Below are positions 8,798 through 16,871 of a stretch of 64,000 bases of DNA, one piece after another (positions within the stretch are counted from its first letter, which is position 1; each line of letters opens with the position of its first letter). The notes under the pieces were generated by a model, which was not told the origin of the DNA, searched no databases, and saw only the letters and a program-made list of their open reading frames with translations. Location: the NCBI RefSeq assembly GCF_007991335.1, contig NZ_BJYD01000006.1, positions 243,239 to 307,238 on the forward strand, given 5' to 3'. Made by a program: the position numbers and the translations under genes. The DNA comes from Halobacillus faecis. Lineage in GTDB: Bacteria; Bacillota; Bacilli; Bacillales; Halobacillaceae.

Positions 8798-9225
8798 CCA
8801 GACTCGGATTCCTTCTCTTTTTTCTTATTCATGAGCTGTTCAATATAAGGTTCAATGCCTGTCCATTTACTGATCAGTTTCAACATCACTAAAAAGAAAA
8901 TCCCTTCCAGAGTCACCCCTTTAACCGTATCCGCAGATAACCATTGCTCATAAATGGTGATCGGAACCATATCGATGAATTCAGAAAAAACAAAAGTTAT
9001 ACCAAAAGCAAAACACAGCAGGCCAAAACCCTTCCATATGGGATCCACACCTAAAAACCAGAGCAAGTAAACCATCAAGCCTATGGAGATAATGATGACC
9101 TGCTTCCCAAACTGAAGGTGAGTCCCTGTCAAAATGCCACCAATAATCATCATAGCCATAGAGAAAAATACCGCTATAAGTAAATGCTTTTCGTTCTTTC
9201 TTAGATGATGAATAAACTTCTTCAT
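8794..9225 (-). CDS. Uncharacterised membrane protein
   Basis: Start at 9225 is chosen because GGGAGG precedes that ATG, although the frame extends to 9258. The 143-residue protein has a basic N-terminus (MKKFIHHLRKNEKH), four predicted membrane segments (about residues 15-35, 43-58, 63-82 and 105-120) and a charged C-terminal tail. It forms a two-gene unit with the membrane gene that overlaps its stop. Family not recognised; the pair may act together but no function is claimed. Confidence 0.65.
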   Translation of the reverse strand: MKKFIHHLRKNEKHLLIAVFFSMAMMIIGGILTGTHLQFGKQVIIISIGLMVYLLWFLGVDPIWKGFGLLCFAFGITFVFSEFIDMVPITIYEQWLSADTVKGVTLEGIFFLVMLKLISKWTGIEPYIEQLMNKKKEKESESG

Positions 9226-9362
9226 ACGTTGCCTCCCCACAAAAATACCGGTCTCCATTTTATCGCTCGCCCTGGAGTGAAAACAATGGAATCATTCTCC
9301 ACCCTTTTACTCATAACTTCTATAGCGATAACGCAAAATAAGACAAACAAGGAGGAAAAGAT

Positions 9363-10997
9363 ATGAACGTTGCGCAACTATTAATCAAATGCTTAGAAAA
9401 CGAAGGCGTCGAATATATCTTCGGTGTGCCAGGAGAAGAAAACATCGATGTCATGGATGCCCTTCTGGACTCTTCCATCGAGTTCATTACGACGCGTCAC
9501 GAAACAAGTGCCGCCTTTATGGCCGGCACCTACGGAAGGCTGACGGGCAAGCCCGGCGTCTGTCTGGCCACGCTCGGTCCGGGGGCGACCAACCTTTTGA
9601 CGGGTGTGGCCAATGCGAACATGGACCACTGCCCGCTTATCGCGATTACGGGACAGGCGGGGCTGAACCGTCAACACAAGATCTCGCACCAGTACTATGA
9701 CCTTGTAGACATTTACGCTCCTGTAACCAAGTGGAACGCACAAATTAAAACTGGAGAAATTGTCCCGGAAGTTGTTAGAAAAGCGTATCAGTTGGCGATG
9801 CAGGAAAAACCAGGAGCGACCCATATTGATTTACCTGAAGACGTGGCGAGCATGGAAGTATCGGCTGAGCCCCTTCCGATTACCGGTCATTCTCTTCCAC
9901 AAGCTGATGAAAAAGTCATCAAGGAAGCGGCGGACCTGCTTTCCAAGGCCGAAAATCCTCTGATTTTAGCAGGAAACGGAATCACTCGGGAACAAGCAGC
10001 CAATGAGCTCCAATCATTAGCAGAAAAAGCGAACATCCCTGTGGTCCACTCCTTTATGGGAAAAGGTGCCCTGTCCTGGAAACACGAACTTAGTCTTCTC
10101 ACAGCTGGACTAAGTGGGAAAGATCATATCACCTGTGGTTTTCAAAAAGCTGATCTAATCATTCCGATCGGTTTTGATATGGCAGAAACACCGCCACAAA
10201 ACTGGAATCCGACCGGGGAAACCCCCATCTTGCATATCGATACGGAGGAAGCAGAAATTGATGCGTACTACCCTGTCGCCCTGAACGTTGTCGGAAATAT
10301 CAAAGAGAACTTAAAACAACTGACAGAAGCTGTCCCGGCAAAAGAAAGAAACCTTGACTGGGCCGCTTCCATCCGTAAAAATGTGCTGGCAGACTTTGAA
10401 GAACATAAACAAGATGAGGCTTTTCCTCTCAAACCGCAAAAAATCATTGCGGATTTACGAAACGCCATGGGAGATGAAGACATCGTCATTTCAGATGTCG
10501 GCGCCCACAAAATGTGGATGGCCCGTATGTATCATACATCCAAACCGAACACGTGCCTGATCTCCAACGGACTTGCTTCCATGGGCGTAGCGGTTCCAGG
10601 AGCGATTGCAGCCAAAATGGCCGCTCCCGACCGTAACGTCGTCGCCGTTTGCGGAGACGGTTCTTTTCTTATGACAGGTGCAGAACTCGAAACCGCGGTA
10701 AGGCTGAACCTGCCGATCATCATTCTCCTTTGGAGGGACGATGGCTACGGGCTGATTGAATGGCACCAACTGAAAAAATTCGAACGTCCATCGAACATTG
10801 AATTTGGCAACCCGGACTTTATCAAACTCGCTCAGTCTTTCGGCATGGAAGCTTTACGTGTCGACCAAGCCCAAGACCTGCAGAAAGCTCTGGACCAAGC
10901 GATTTCCATAAATAAACCTGTCTTGATCGACTGCCCTGTCGACTACAGCGAAAACATGAAACTGACGGATAAACTAAAAAATATCACATGCGAATGA
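9363..10997 (+). CDS. ThDP-dependent enzyme of the acetolactate synthase large-subunit family
   Basis: A 544-residue enzyme with the three-domain layout of this family. Glu47 in TRHETSAAF is the glutamate that activates the cofactor, and GDGSF near residue 427 followed by NLP is the thiamine-diphosphate/Mg2+ motif. GGAGG precedes the ATG. The N-terminus (ENEGVEYIFGVPGEENID) resembles the stand-alone acetolactate-synthase-like group rather than IlvB, and a true ilvB with its small subunit exists at 40.7-42.4 kb. It is nine bases upstream of an aldehyde dehydrogenase, so the two probably act in one pathway. The 2-oxoacid used is unknown; acetolactate formation is possible but not shown. Confidence 0.8.
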   Translation: MNVAQLLIKCLENEGVEYIFGVPGEENIDVMDALLDSSIEFITTRHETSAAFMAGTYGRLTGKPGVCLATLGPGATNLLTGVANANMDHCPLIAITGQAGLNRQHKISHQYYDLVDIYAPVTKWNAQIKTGEIVPEVVRKAYQLAMQEKPGATHIDLPEDVASMEVSAEPLPITGHSLPQADEKVIKEAADLLSKAENPLILAGNGITREQAANELQSLAEKANIPVVHSFMGKGALSWKHELSLLTAGLSGKDHITCGFQKADLIIPIGFDMAETPPQNWNPTGETPILHIDTEEAEIDAYYPVALNVVGNIKENLKQLTEAVPAKERNLDWAASIRKNVLADFEEHKQDEAFPLKPQKIIADLRNAMGDEDIVISDVGAHKMWMARMYHTSKPNTCLISNGLASMGVAVPGAIAAKMAAPDRNVVAVCGDGSFLMTGAELETAVRLNLPIIILLWRDDGYGLIEWHQLKKFERPSNIEFGNPDFIKLAQSFGMEALRVDQAQDLQKALDQAISINKPVLIDCPVDYSENMKLTDKLKNITCE

Positions 10998-11006
10998 GGT
11001 GAAATC

Positions 11007-12440
11007 ATGAAAATCGGATCGATTATCAACGGTGAAGAATTTCGCGAAGATGACCGCGAGACGATGACGGTCAAAAATCCTTACAATGCGGAAGTTGTTG
11101 CGGATCTGGCCTTAGCTAAAGAAGAAGACTTAAACAAGGCGATCGACATCAGCTACGATACATTTCATCAGACGATGAAGAAAATGGCTGCTCATGACCG
11201 GGCGGACATTCTTTTGAAAGCATCCCAACTTTTGGAGGAGCGACAAGAGGAATTTGCTGAAGCTATTACTAAGGAAGCAGGGAAACCTTTACAGTATAGT
11301 CAGGGTGAAGTGCAGCGTTCGATTCAAGTCCTCCGCTTTGCGGCAGAAGAAGCCAAGCATATCGAAGGAAAAGTCATTCCGATGGATGCAGCGATCGGTG
11401 GAGAAAACCGGGTCGGTTTCACGAAGCGGGTGCCACTCGGGGTCGTCGCAGCAATCACACCCTTTAATTTTCCGTTGAACTTAACATTGCATAAAGTCGC
11501 ACCAGCTATTGCAGCCGGGAACACGATCGTATTAAAACCAGCGGAGAAAACGCCGGTATCCGCCTATAAACTCGTGAAGCTTCTCCATGAGGCGGGACTA
11601 CCAAAGGGGGCTATTCACTTGCTGCTTGGAACAGGAAAAGAAATCGGAGACCCCCTTGTGAAACATGATAAAATCCACAAGGTAACGTTTACCGGAAGCC
11701 TGCCCGTAGGACGCACGATTCGCGAGAATGCAGGCTTTAAGAAAGTGACGCTCGAACTCGGTTCCAACAGTCCTAATATTCTTTTTGAAGATGCCGACCT
11801 CGACTATGCCGTTCCAAGTTTAGTTAAAGGCGCATTTGCCTTTTCAGGACAGGTGTGTATCTCCGCGCAGCGAATTTACGTGCATCAGAATATCTATGAC
11901 CGCTTCTTAAAAGCGTTCATAGAAAAGACCGAGGAACTGAAGATCGGTGATCCGATGAGTGAAAAGACGGATTTTGGTCCAATGATCAATGAGGATGAAG
12001 CGAAACGCGCCAAAATGTGGATTGATGACGCCGTGGAAAATGGAGCGAAAATTGAAACCGGTGGCAAGCGTGAGGGCTCTTTATTAAGCCCCACCATCCT
12101 GACTGATGTGAAAAGCGATATGAAAATCATCGCTGAAGAAGTATTCGCTCCGATTGTATCAGTCATTCCATTTTCATCTGAAAACCAAGTGGTTAGTCAA
12201 TCAAACGACTCTATCTATGGTCTCCAAGCAGGTATTTTCACAAGAGACATTAATCGAGCCTTTCGTGTAGCCGATCAGCTGGAAATGGGTGGTGTCTGGA
12301 TCAATGAAATGTCCACTTATCGGCAGGACAACCACCCTTATGGGGGCGTAAAGCAAAGCGGAATTGGACGAGAAGGTGTCCAATATGCGGTGGAAGATAT
12401 GACAGAATTGAAGTTTTACGGCATTCGACTAAATGGATAA
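11007..12440 (+). CDS. NAD(P)-dependent aldehyde dehydrogenase
   Basis: A 477-residue ALDH superfamily enzyme. Motifs include ITPFNFPLNLTLHKVAPA (cofactor-binding region), VTLELGSNSPNILF with the general-base glutamate, and FAFSGQVCISAQR with the catalytic cysteine near residue 285. GAGGTGA precedes the ATG, nine bases after the preceding gene, so they form an operon ended by a perfect hairpin. The GQVCISAQRIYVH active-site segment is of the lactaldehyde/sulfolactaldehyde/glyceraldehyde type rather than betaine aldehyde dehydrogenase. Pairing with a ThDP enzyme suggests oxidation of an aldehyde made from, or feeding, a 2-oxoacid; the substrate cannot be read from sequence. Confidence 0.85.
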   Translation: MKIGSIINGEEFREDDRETMTVKNPYNAEVVADLALAKEEDLNKAIDISYDTFHQTMKKMAAHDRADILLKASQLLEERQEEFAEAITKEAGKPLQYSQGEVQRSIQVLRFAAEEAKHIEGKVIPMDAAIGGENRVGFTKRVPLGVVAAITPFNFPLNLTLHKVAPAIAAGNTIVLKPAEKTPVSAYKLVKLLHEAGLPKGAIHLLLGTGKEIGDPLVKHDKIHKVTFTGSLPVGRTIRENAGFKKVTLELGSNSPNILFEDADLDYAVPSLVKGAFAFSGQVCISAQRIYVHQNIYDRFLKAFIEKTEELKIGDPMSEKTDFGPMINEDEAKRAKMWIDDAVENGAKIETGGKREGSLLSPTILTDVKSDMKIIAEEVFAPIVSVIPFSSENQVVSQSNDSIYGLQAGIFTRDINRAFRVADQLEMGGVWINEMSTYRQDNHPYGGVKQSGIGREGVQYAVEDMTELKFYGIRLNG

Positions 12441-12443
12441 ACG

Positions 12444-12477
12444 AAAAACAGTCGTCCTAGTAGGACGACTGTTTTTT
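12444..12477. terminator. Bidirectional terminator
   Basis: AACAGTCGTCCTA pairs with TAGGACGACTGTT almost without a loop break, with A-run on one side and T-run on the other. It serves both the ALDH operon (+) and glutamate dehydrogenase (-). Confidence 0.9.
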
Positions 12478-13783
12478 AATGATTTTCTTTTTCTCCAATC
12501 CAACCACGGGCATCCATGGCTTTTACCAAATGCTTGATGCCTACCATATAGGCTGCATCACGCATCCGACACCCTTTTTCCTCTTTCATTTCGATCACCT
12601 TCTCAAACCCTGAGAGCATCTTTTCTTCTAGCTGCTTGTTCACTTCGTCTACTTTCCAATAATAATTCATGTTGTTCTGCACCCATTCAAAATACGAAAC
12701 CGTTACTCCGCCGGCATTACAGAGGATATCAGGGATGACGAAAATCCCTTTCTCTTCGAGAATTTGGTCCCCGGCTGGAGTTGTTGGTCCGTTTGCAGCC
12801 TCGGCGATAATTTTTGCTTGAATCGTCGGTGCTGTCTCTTCCGTGATCTGATTCTCAACGGCAGCAGGAATAAGAATATCTACAGGAAGGCTGAACATTT
12901 TCTCGTTTGTGATCGGCTCTGCTTTTTCATAAGAAGAAGCATAATGATCCCCACCGTTCGTATACGCTAACAAATCAGGTATATCCAATCCGCCTTCTTT
13001 GTAAATTCCCCCTTTCGCATCCGTCACAGCTACAATTTTCACGCCTAATTCATGCAAAAACTTAGCCGTCATACTTCCCACGTTACCGAACCCTTGAATG
13101 GCGGCTGTCGCTTCTCCCATTTCTATTCCGAGGACTTTACACGCTTCACGAATGGTGAAAACTACCCCTCGTCCCGTGGCTTGAAGACGACCGAGAGATC
13201 CTCCGAGAACCACTGGTTTTCCTGTCAGCATGCCAGGAATGTTATATCCCCGGAGCTGATCGAATTCGTCAATCATCCATCCCATGACTTTAGGGCTTGT
13301 GTTGACGTCAGGAGCAGGGATATCCTTCTGAGGACCAATGATCGGGGTGATTTTTTTAATGTAATTGCGACTTAACTGCTCCAACTCGCGTTCGGACAGT
13401 TGTTCAGGGTCCACAATGATGCCACCCTTCCCACCACCAAATGGGAGATCAATGATGGCAGCCTTCAAGGACATCCATATAGAGAGCGCCTTCACTTCAT
13501 CCAGATTGACATCCGGATGAAAACGGATCCCGCCCTTCGTAGGTCCAAGGATATCCATATGCTGAGAACGATACCCCGTGTAATTCTCAATTCGTCCATC
13601 ATCCATTCTTACAGGGATCGAGACTTCAAAGACGCGCATCGGCTTCTTCAACAAATGGTAGATGTTCTCATGGAGGCCGAGCGTCTCCACCGATTCCTTC
13701 AGTAACCCCTTAACGATTTCATAAGGATTATGTCCGTGCGTCATAATATCCGATTCCACTTTATCGTACTTTTCCTTACCCAT
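12476..13783 (-). CDS. Glutamate dehydrogenase (RocG/GudB type)
   Basis: A 435-residue hexameric-type dehydrogenase that converts glutamate to 2-oxoglutarate and ammonium, normally catabolic and NAD-specific in Bacillaceae. GPTKGGIRFHP and PFGGGKGGI carry the substrate-binding and catalytic lysines, APDVNT the catalytic aspartate, and IQGFGNVGS the Rossmann loop. GAGGTGG precedes the ATG. It stands alone, with terminators/repeats on both sides. RocG and GudB cannot be told apart here; no duplicated tripeptide of the cryptic B. subtilis GudB kind is apparent. Confidence 0.92.
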   Translation of the reverse strand: MGKEKYDKVESDIMTHGHNPYEIVKGLLKESVETLGLHENIYHLLKKPMRVFEVSIPVRMDDGRIENYTGYRSQHMDILGPTKGGIRFHPDVNLDEVKALSIWMSLKAAIIDLPFGGGKGGIIVDPEQLSERELEQLSRNYIKKITPIIGPQKDIPAPDVNTSPKVMGWMIDEFDQLRGYNIPGMLTGKPVVLGGSLGRLQATGRGVVFTIREACKVLGIEMGEATAAIQGFGNVGSMTAKFLHELGVKIVAVTDAKGGIYKEGGLDIPDLLAYTNGGDHYASSYEKAEPITNEKMFSLPVDILIPAAVENQITEETAPTIQAKIIAEAANGPTTPAGDQILEEKGIFVIPDILCNAGGVTVSYFEWVQNNMNYYWKVDEVNKQLEEKMLSGFEKVIEMKEEKGCRMRDAAYMVGIKHLVKAMDARGWIGEKENH

Positions 13784-13815
13784 ATTCCCACCTCATCTAT
13801 TCCATATTTCCCCAC

Positions 13816-13852
13816 ACCAGGTCTTACATTTTTCTCCTGACCAGGTCATACA
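13816..13852. repeat. Two phased copies of ACCAGGTCTTACA repeat upstream of gdh
   Basis: ACCAGGTCTTACA (13,816-13,828) and ACCAGGTCATACA (13,840-13,852) are 24 bases apart. They are the reverse complement of the repeat at 2,568-2,629. They lie between gdh and a small ORF, in the gdh 5' region. Confidence 0.7.
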
Positions 13853-13873
13853 ATTATTCCCAATTCACCACAC

Positions 13874-14056
13874 TTAATTAATATCTGGATCGTATGACAA
13901 TTGATCTTCATCTGATTCAATGATCACTTCTGTGACCCCACGCCAGGATTTTTTCTCCATACCATCGAGGACGCAATCCACCTGCTCGATCGACATATCC
14001 GGATTGAATTCCAGCTTCAGTTCCACATGCAGCTCTTCTCCCTCTTTCATGACCAT
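13874..14056 (-). CDS. Small acidic hypothetical protein
   Basis: A 60-residue frame starting at an ATG with GGAGAG six bases before it; a TTG eight codons earlier is an alternative. The product (MVMKEGEELHVELKLEFNPD...) is acidic with alternating hydrophobic residues that look like beta strands. It is not recognised. It is bracketed by copies of the ACCAGGTCWTACA repeat on both sides (13,816-13,852 and 14,113-14,125), which is unusual. It could be a remnant. Confidence 0.4.
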   Translation of the reverse strand: MVMKEGEELHVELKLEFNPDMSIEQVDCVLDGMEKKSWRGVTEVIIESDEDQLSYDPDIN

Positions 14057-14112
14057 CAGCTTCTCTCCATAGTTTCTCAAGATTGAACGGAAATCATTCC
14101 ATAAAATGTCTG

Positions 14113-14125
14113 ACCAGGTCTTACA
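14113..14125. repeat. Single copy of ACCAGGTCTTACA repeat
   Basis: Exact match to the unit at 13,816, same orientation, with TG before and TTTTA after, as in the other copies. Confidence 0.6.
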
Positions 14126-14144
14126 TTTTATTCCATTAAAACCA

Positions 14145-14180
14145 TAAAAAAAGCATCCCTCTAAGGGATGCTTTTTTTAT
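14145..14180 (-). terminator. Terminator after azoR
   Basis: AAAAAAGCATCCCT pairs with AGGGATGCTTTTTTT across a CTA loop, directly after the azoR stop codon. It is symmetric and could also work on the plus strand. Confidence 0.85.
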
Positions 14181-14183
14181 GGT

Positions 14184-14810
14184 TTAGAATGAAACAGCTG
14201 CCGATGCGGCTTCTTCCAGGCCATCTTCAATAATTTTTTCCGCTCGATCAGGGAATTGGTTATGACCTTCGACCACAAGTGTCGTGATATCCTCGATTCC
14301 CCAGAATTGCAGGATATTTTCCACGTAATTAACGGCCATCTCAGCAGATTTTGCTGGTCCTTCAGAGTAAACACCACCACGGGCGTTCAAGATGGCTACC
14401 TTTTTATCAGGAAGCAATCCGACAGGTCCTTCCTCTGTATAGCGGAACGTCTGCCCAGCCTGAGCCAGGTAGTCGAAATACGTGTGCAGGACAGCAGGAA
14501 TGGTGAAGTTCCATAGCGGGAATGCAAATACAACTTTGTCTGCAGCCAGGAACTGATCCAAGTATGCGGTTACCGTATTTGTCGCTTCGATTTCACCTTG
14601 AGTAAGCTCCATGCCTTTGGAAAGCTTGAACATACCATTGATTTTATCGTTGTCGTAATAATCCAGGTTTTCCTCGAACAAATCCAGCTCTTCTATTTCG
14701 TGATTTGGGTGAACCTTTTTATAGTTATCTAAAAATGTGTGGTAAAGTTTGACGCTCACAGACTGCTCCATCGGTCTGGAATTCGCTTTTACGAAAAGTA
14801 CTTTTGTCAT
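14184..14810 (-). CDS. azoR: FMN-dependent NADH-azoreductase
   Basis: A flavodoxin-fold quinone/azo reductase of about 208 residues that uses NADH and FMN to reduce quinones and azo compounds, protecting against electrophile stress. MTKVLFVKANSRP is the first strand and phosphate loop, FAFPLWNFTIPAVLHTYFDYL the flavin-contact helix, and LNARGGVYSEGP the third cofactor loop, all typical of AzoR. The frame opens at 14825, but the tandem ATGATG at 14813/14810 after GGAGG is the likely start; 14810 gives the usual MTKV N-terminus. A canonical promoter at 14,952-14,980 and a 100-base structured leader precede it. Confidence 0.9.
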   Translation of the reverse strand: MTKVLFVKANSRPMEQSVSVKLYHTFLDNYKKVHPNHEIEELDLFEENLDYYDNDKINGMFKLSKGMELTQGEIEATNTVTAYLDQFLAADKVVFAFPLWNFTIPAVLHTYFDYLAQAGQTFRYTEEGPVGLLPDKKVAILNARGGVYSEGPAKSAEMAVNYVENILQFWGIEDITTLVVEGHNQFPDRAEKIIEDGLEEAASAAVSF

Positions 14811-14835
14811 CATGTGAACCTCCAATTATAAAATT

Positions 14836-14937
14836 AGTTGTTGTAGCAACCGAAAGGTAAGAAGATAAACCTAATGATAGCTGTTCGGACGTGGGTATAG
14901 GTTTATGTCCGTAATTCAAGATGTTGCTACACAAACT
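14836..14937 (-). promoter_or_regulatory. Structured 5' leader or operator array upstream of azoR
   Basis: In the predicted transcript, an outer stem joins AGUUUGUGUAGCAAC (14,937-14,923) to GUUGCUACAACAACU (14,850-14,836), 13 of 15 pairs. Inside it, CGGAC (14,911-14,907) pairs with GUCCG (14,890-14,886), and its loop begins with AUAAACCUA (14,906-14,898), which is fully complementary to UAGGUUUAU (14,873-14,865). That allows either a pseudoknot or two alternative hairpins. The element starts only a few bases after the predicted start of transcription. It does not match a riboswitch class I recall. The outer arms are also imperfect palindromes (GTTGTAGCAAC), so a DNA operator pair is the alternative. 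Confidence 0.55.
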
Positions 14938-14951
14938 ATTTAACGTGATCT

Positions 14952-14980
14952 ATCTTATAAACTTAACGTCTACTTGTCAA
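14952..14980 (-). promoter_or_regulatory. SigA-type promoter of azoR
   Basis: TTGACA (14,975-14,980) and TAAGAT (14,952-14,957) on the minus strand are separated by exactly 17 bases. Transcription should begin near 14,945, putting the whole inverted-repeat element in the 5' UTR. Confidence 0.75.
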
Positions 14981-15113
14981 TCCACAAGGCTCGGAATATG
15001 GAAAATCCTCCAAATGTAACATTTTTACAAAAAGAGGTTTTCACTTCTCTTTCTGCGGATATATAGCTTATGTGCGCACAACTAAAACCAATTTCGAAAG
15101 GATGTATTTCTAA

Positions 15114-15299
15114 ATGGCTGATCGTTACAAGACTGGTGAACAAGCTCCAGAAGCAGGTACTTACGAATTTGATGGTTTAGTGGATGGTCGTAAAAATAAT
15201 GATGTAACAGAGGATGAGAAACATATCGAGTTGAGCAATGGAGATACGTTCCCACCTCTTCGCTCCAGTAAAGAGGCAGCTTACTGGAAGAAAGCATAA
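15114..15299 (+). CDS. YjzC family protein
   Basis: A 61-residue hydrophilic protein, MADRYKTGEQAPEAG..., with the KxGExAP N-terminal motif and FPPLRS...YWKK C-terminus seen in the small YjzC family of Bacillus. Function of the family is unknown. AAAGGATG lies about 9 bases before the ATG. It is monocistronic, ended by a perfect hairpin shared with the convergent gene. Confidence 0.75.
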   Translation: MADRYKTGEQAPEAGTYEFDGLVDGRKNNDVTEDEKHIELSNGDTFPPLRSSKEAAYWKKA

Positions 15300-15318
15300 T
15301 CATACACACACAACACAT

Positions 15319-15356
15319 AGAAAAGTCCTGGACATCCCCCTGCCCAGGACTTTTCG
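15319..15356. terminator. Bidirectional terminator
   Basis: AAAAGTCCTGG pairs with CCAGGACTTTT around a C-rich loop, between convergent genes. Confidence 0.85.
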
Positions 15357-15581
15357 TCATTTTTTCTTACCGTTAATCACCTTTAATGTCGGCGCTTGTT
15401 TTTCATCTGGCTGACGTTCAAAAGACGTAATCGTCGCCCCAATTCCAATTGTGAGTGAACCATCTGACTCCACACGGAACAACGTACCGGGCTCTTTAAC
15501 GCGGACGGATTGGACATTGTGTCTGGCAAACACCTGCTGCAAGTCACCAATCAATTCATCTTTTCCATATGTGAAACCCAT
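15357..15581 (-). CDS. Hypothetical 74-residue protein
   Basis: The start at 15581 is set by AGGGAGTGACAAA before the ATG; the longer frame to 15701 lacks such a site and overlaps the kinase gene. The protein begins MGFTYGKDELIGDLQQVFARH and has an amphipathic N-terminal helix followed by a likely beta domain (VRVKEPGTLFRVESDGSLTI). It is downstream of the kinase gene on the same strand, about 100 bases away. No family recognised. Confidence 0.6.
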   Translation of the reverse strand: MGFTYGKDELIGDLQQVFARHNVQSVRVKEPGTLFRVESDGSLTIGIGATITSFERQPDEKQAPTLKVINGKKK

Positions 15582-15678
15582 TTTGTCACTCCCTAAATGA
15601 TCCTCTATTACTAGTAGGATATGTAAAAAGAGAGACAAACATGCCCATGAATTCAAAGAGCTTTCTAAAGCCTTCGTA

Positions 15679-16659
15679 TCATTCATAGAGAGACGTTCCA
15701 TAACGCGCTATATATAACTCAAGCGCGCATAGATGAGTGGCTTTTGCTCTCTCTTGTGTTCGCTCTTTCACCTCAGGATACTTTTCTGCTTCTACATAAT
15801 CTGCGAGAACATCAATGACGTCATCTAATAATTTGGCCTTAAAATAAAGCCTCATGCGATCCACCACCTGCTTTCCTGAAAGGTTTCTCACTTTTCCCTC
15901 CCAAATCGGCCACTCCTTACTATAAACCCAAGGCCACAGCAAGGAAGCATAATCGGCTGCGGCATCTCCGATGGTTAGATCGTCCCAATCGATCATGCAA
16001 AAGTTTTCCTCATTCACTAAAATATTATGCTGACTCAGATCATTATGAACGACATCTTCCGCTGGACACTGAAAATGATTCGCTTGTTGAATTTCTTTTT
16101 CCAACTGATCCGTCATTTTGTGAAACACGTCAAAGGTCTCCGCTTTTACAAAAGGAAGACACTCTCGATCAGCATCTATAATTTTCATGTCTTCCCGGAA
16201 CCGATGAATATATGTATCAATCATTGCTTCTGCACAAGTCTTCTCTCCTCCCCCGAGCACCCGTTTAAGATTTGGATCACCATGGAGTTCACTTATATTT
16301 GATAAGATTTCATCCTGCCAGGCCTGCCCTTTCCATGCTTCTCCTTCAAAAAACTCAAATACAAGACCATATGGGTGACCAGGAATGAGGGACTCTTCAA
16401 TTTCCACAAGCAATTTCGGGGCTTTATAAATTTCCGTCATATATTCATGAATAGAAGCCCACTGTTTTAACCGATGTTGATGGGCCTCATCGGCAAACTT
16501 TATATGCAAACGTTTTTGTCCATCCGAAATTTGGTAGGACTGATTGACAAACCCTCCAGGATTCCAAATGTACTGAATATTCATATCGTCTGATTTCAAC
16601 CCCAGCTGAGCTTCCTGAATCCATTCTTTTATACGGCTTTCTTCACAATAGTCATTCAT
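15679..16659 (-). CDS. Aminoglycoside phosphotransferase/choline kinase-like protein
   Basis: A 326-residue cytosolic kinase-fold protein. The catalytic loop HNDLSQHN (His205, Asp207) and the metal-binding MIDWDD about 18 residues later are the Brenner motif and DFG-equivalent of the APH family. The N-terminus GGFVNQSYQI...RLHIKF fits the nucleotide-binding lobe. AAAGG precedes the ATG. The natural substrate may be an aminoglycoside, a sugar or an amino alcohol; neighbours give no clue. Confidence 0.75.
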   Translation of the reverse strand: MNDYCEESRIKEWIQEAQLGLKSDDMNIQYIWNPGGFVNQSYQISDGQKRLHIKFADEAHQHRLKQWASIHEYMTEIYKAPKLLVEIEESLIPGHPYGLVFEFFEGEAWKGQAWQDEILSNISELHGDPNLKRVLGGGEKTCAEAMIDTYIHRFREDMKIIDADRECLPFVKAETFDVFHKMTDQLEKEIQQANHFQCPAEDVVHNDLSQHNILVNEENFCMIDWDDLTIGDAAADYASLLWPWVYSKEWPIWEGKVRNLSGKQVVDRMRLYFKAKLLDDVIDVLADYVEAEKYPEVKERTQERAKATHLCALELYIARYGTSLYE

Positions 16660-16814
16660 AGACCTTTCCCCCTTAACTAGTCATTCTCTATAAAAGCTGA
16701 ACCTTCCTGTCTAACGAATAAAACCACAAGACAAAAAAACCTTTCCATGTGTCTATTTGTTTAAAAGATGTCTCTATTTCTTCCCCCAACGAACGCACCA
16801 TTTAACATTTTGTC

Positions 16815-16845
16815 AATTGTCAGACAATTATGAACTTGATATAGT
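16815..16845 (+). promoter_or_regulatory. Promoter with overlapping palindromic operator for the amidase operon
   Basis: TTGTCA (16,817-16,822) and TATAGT (16,840-16,845) are 17 bases apart. The perfect 7-1-7 palindrome AATTGTCAGACAATT (16,815-16,829) covers the -35 element. TTGTCnGACAA-like sites are common for GntR/FadR-subfamily repressors; no such regulator is in the window. Confidence 0.65.
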
Positions 16846-16871
16846 TAGTTAAAACAAGGAGGAGATCCAAC

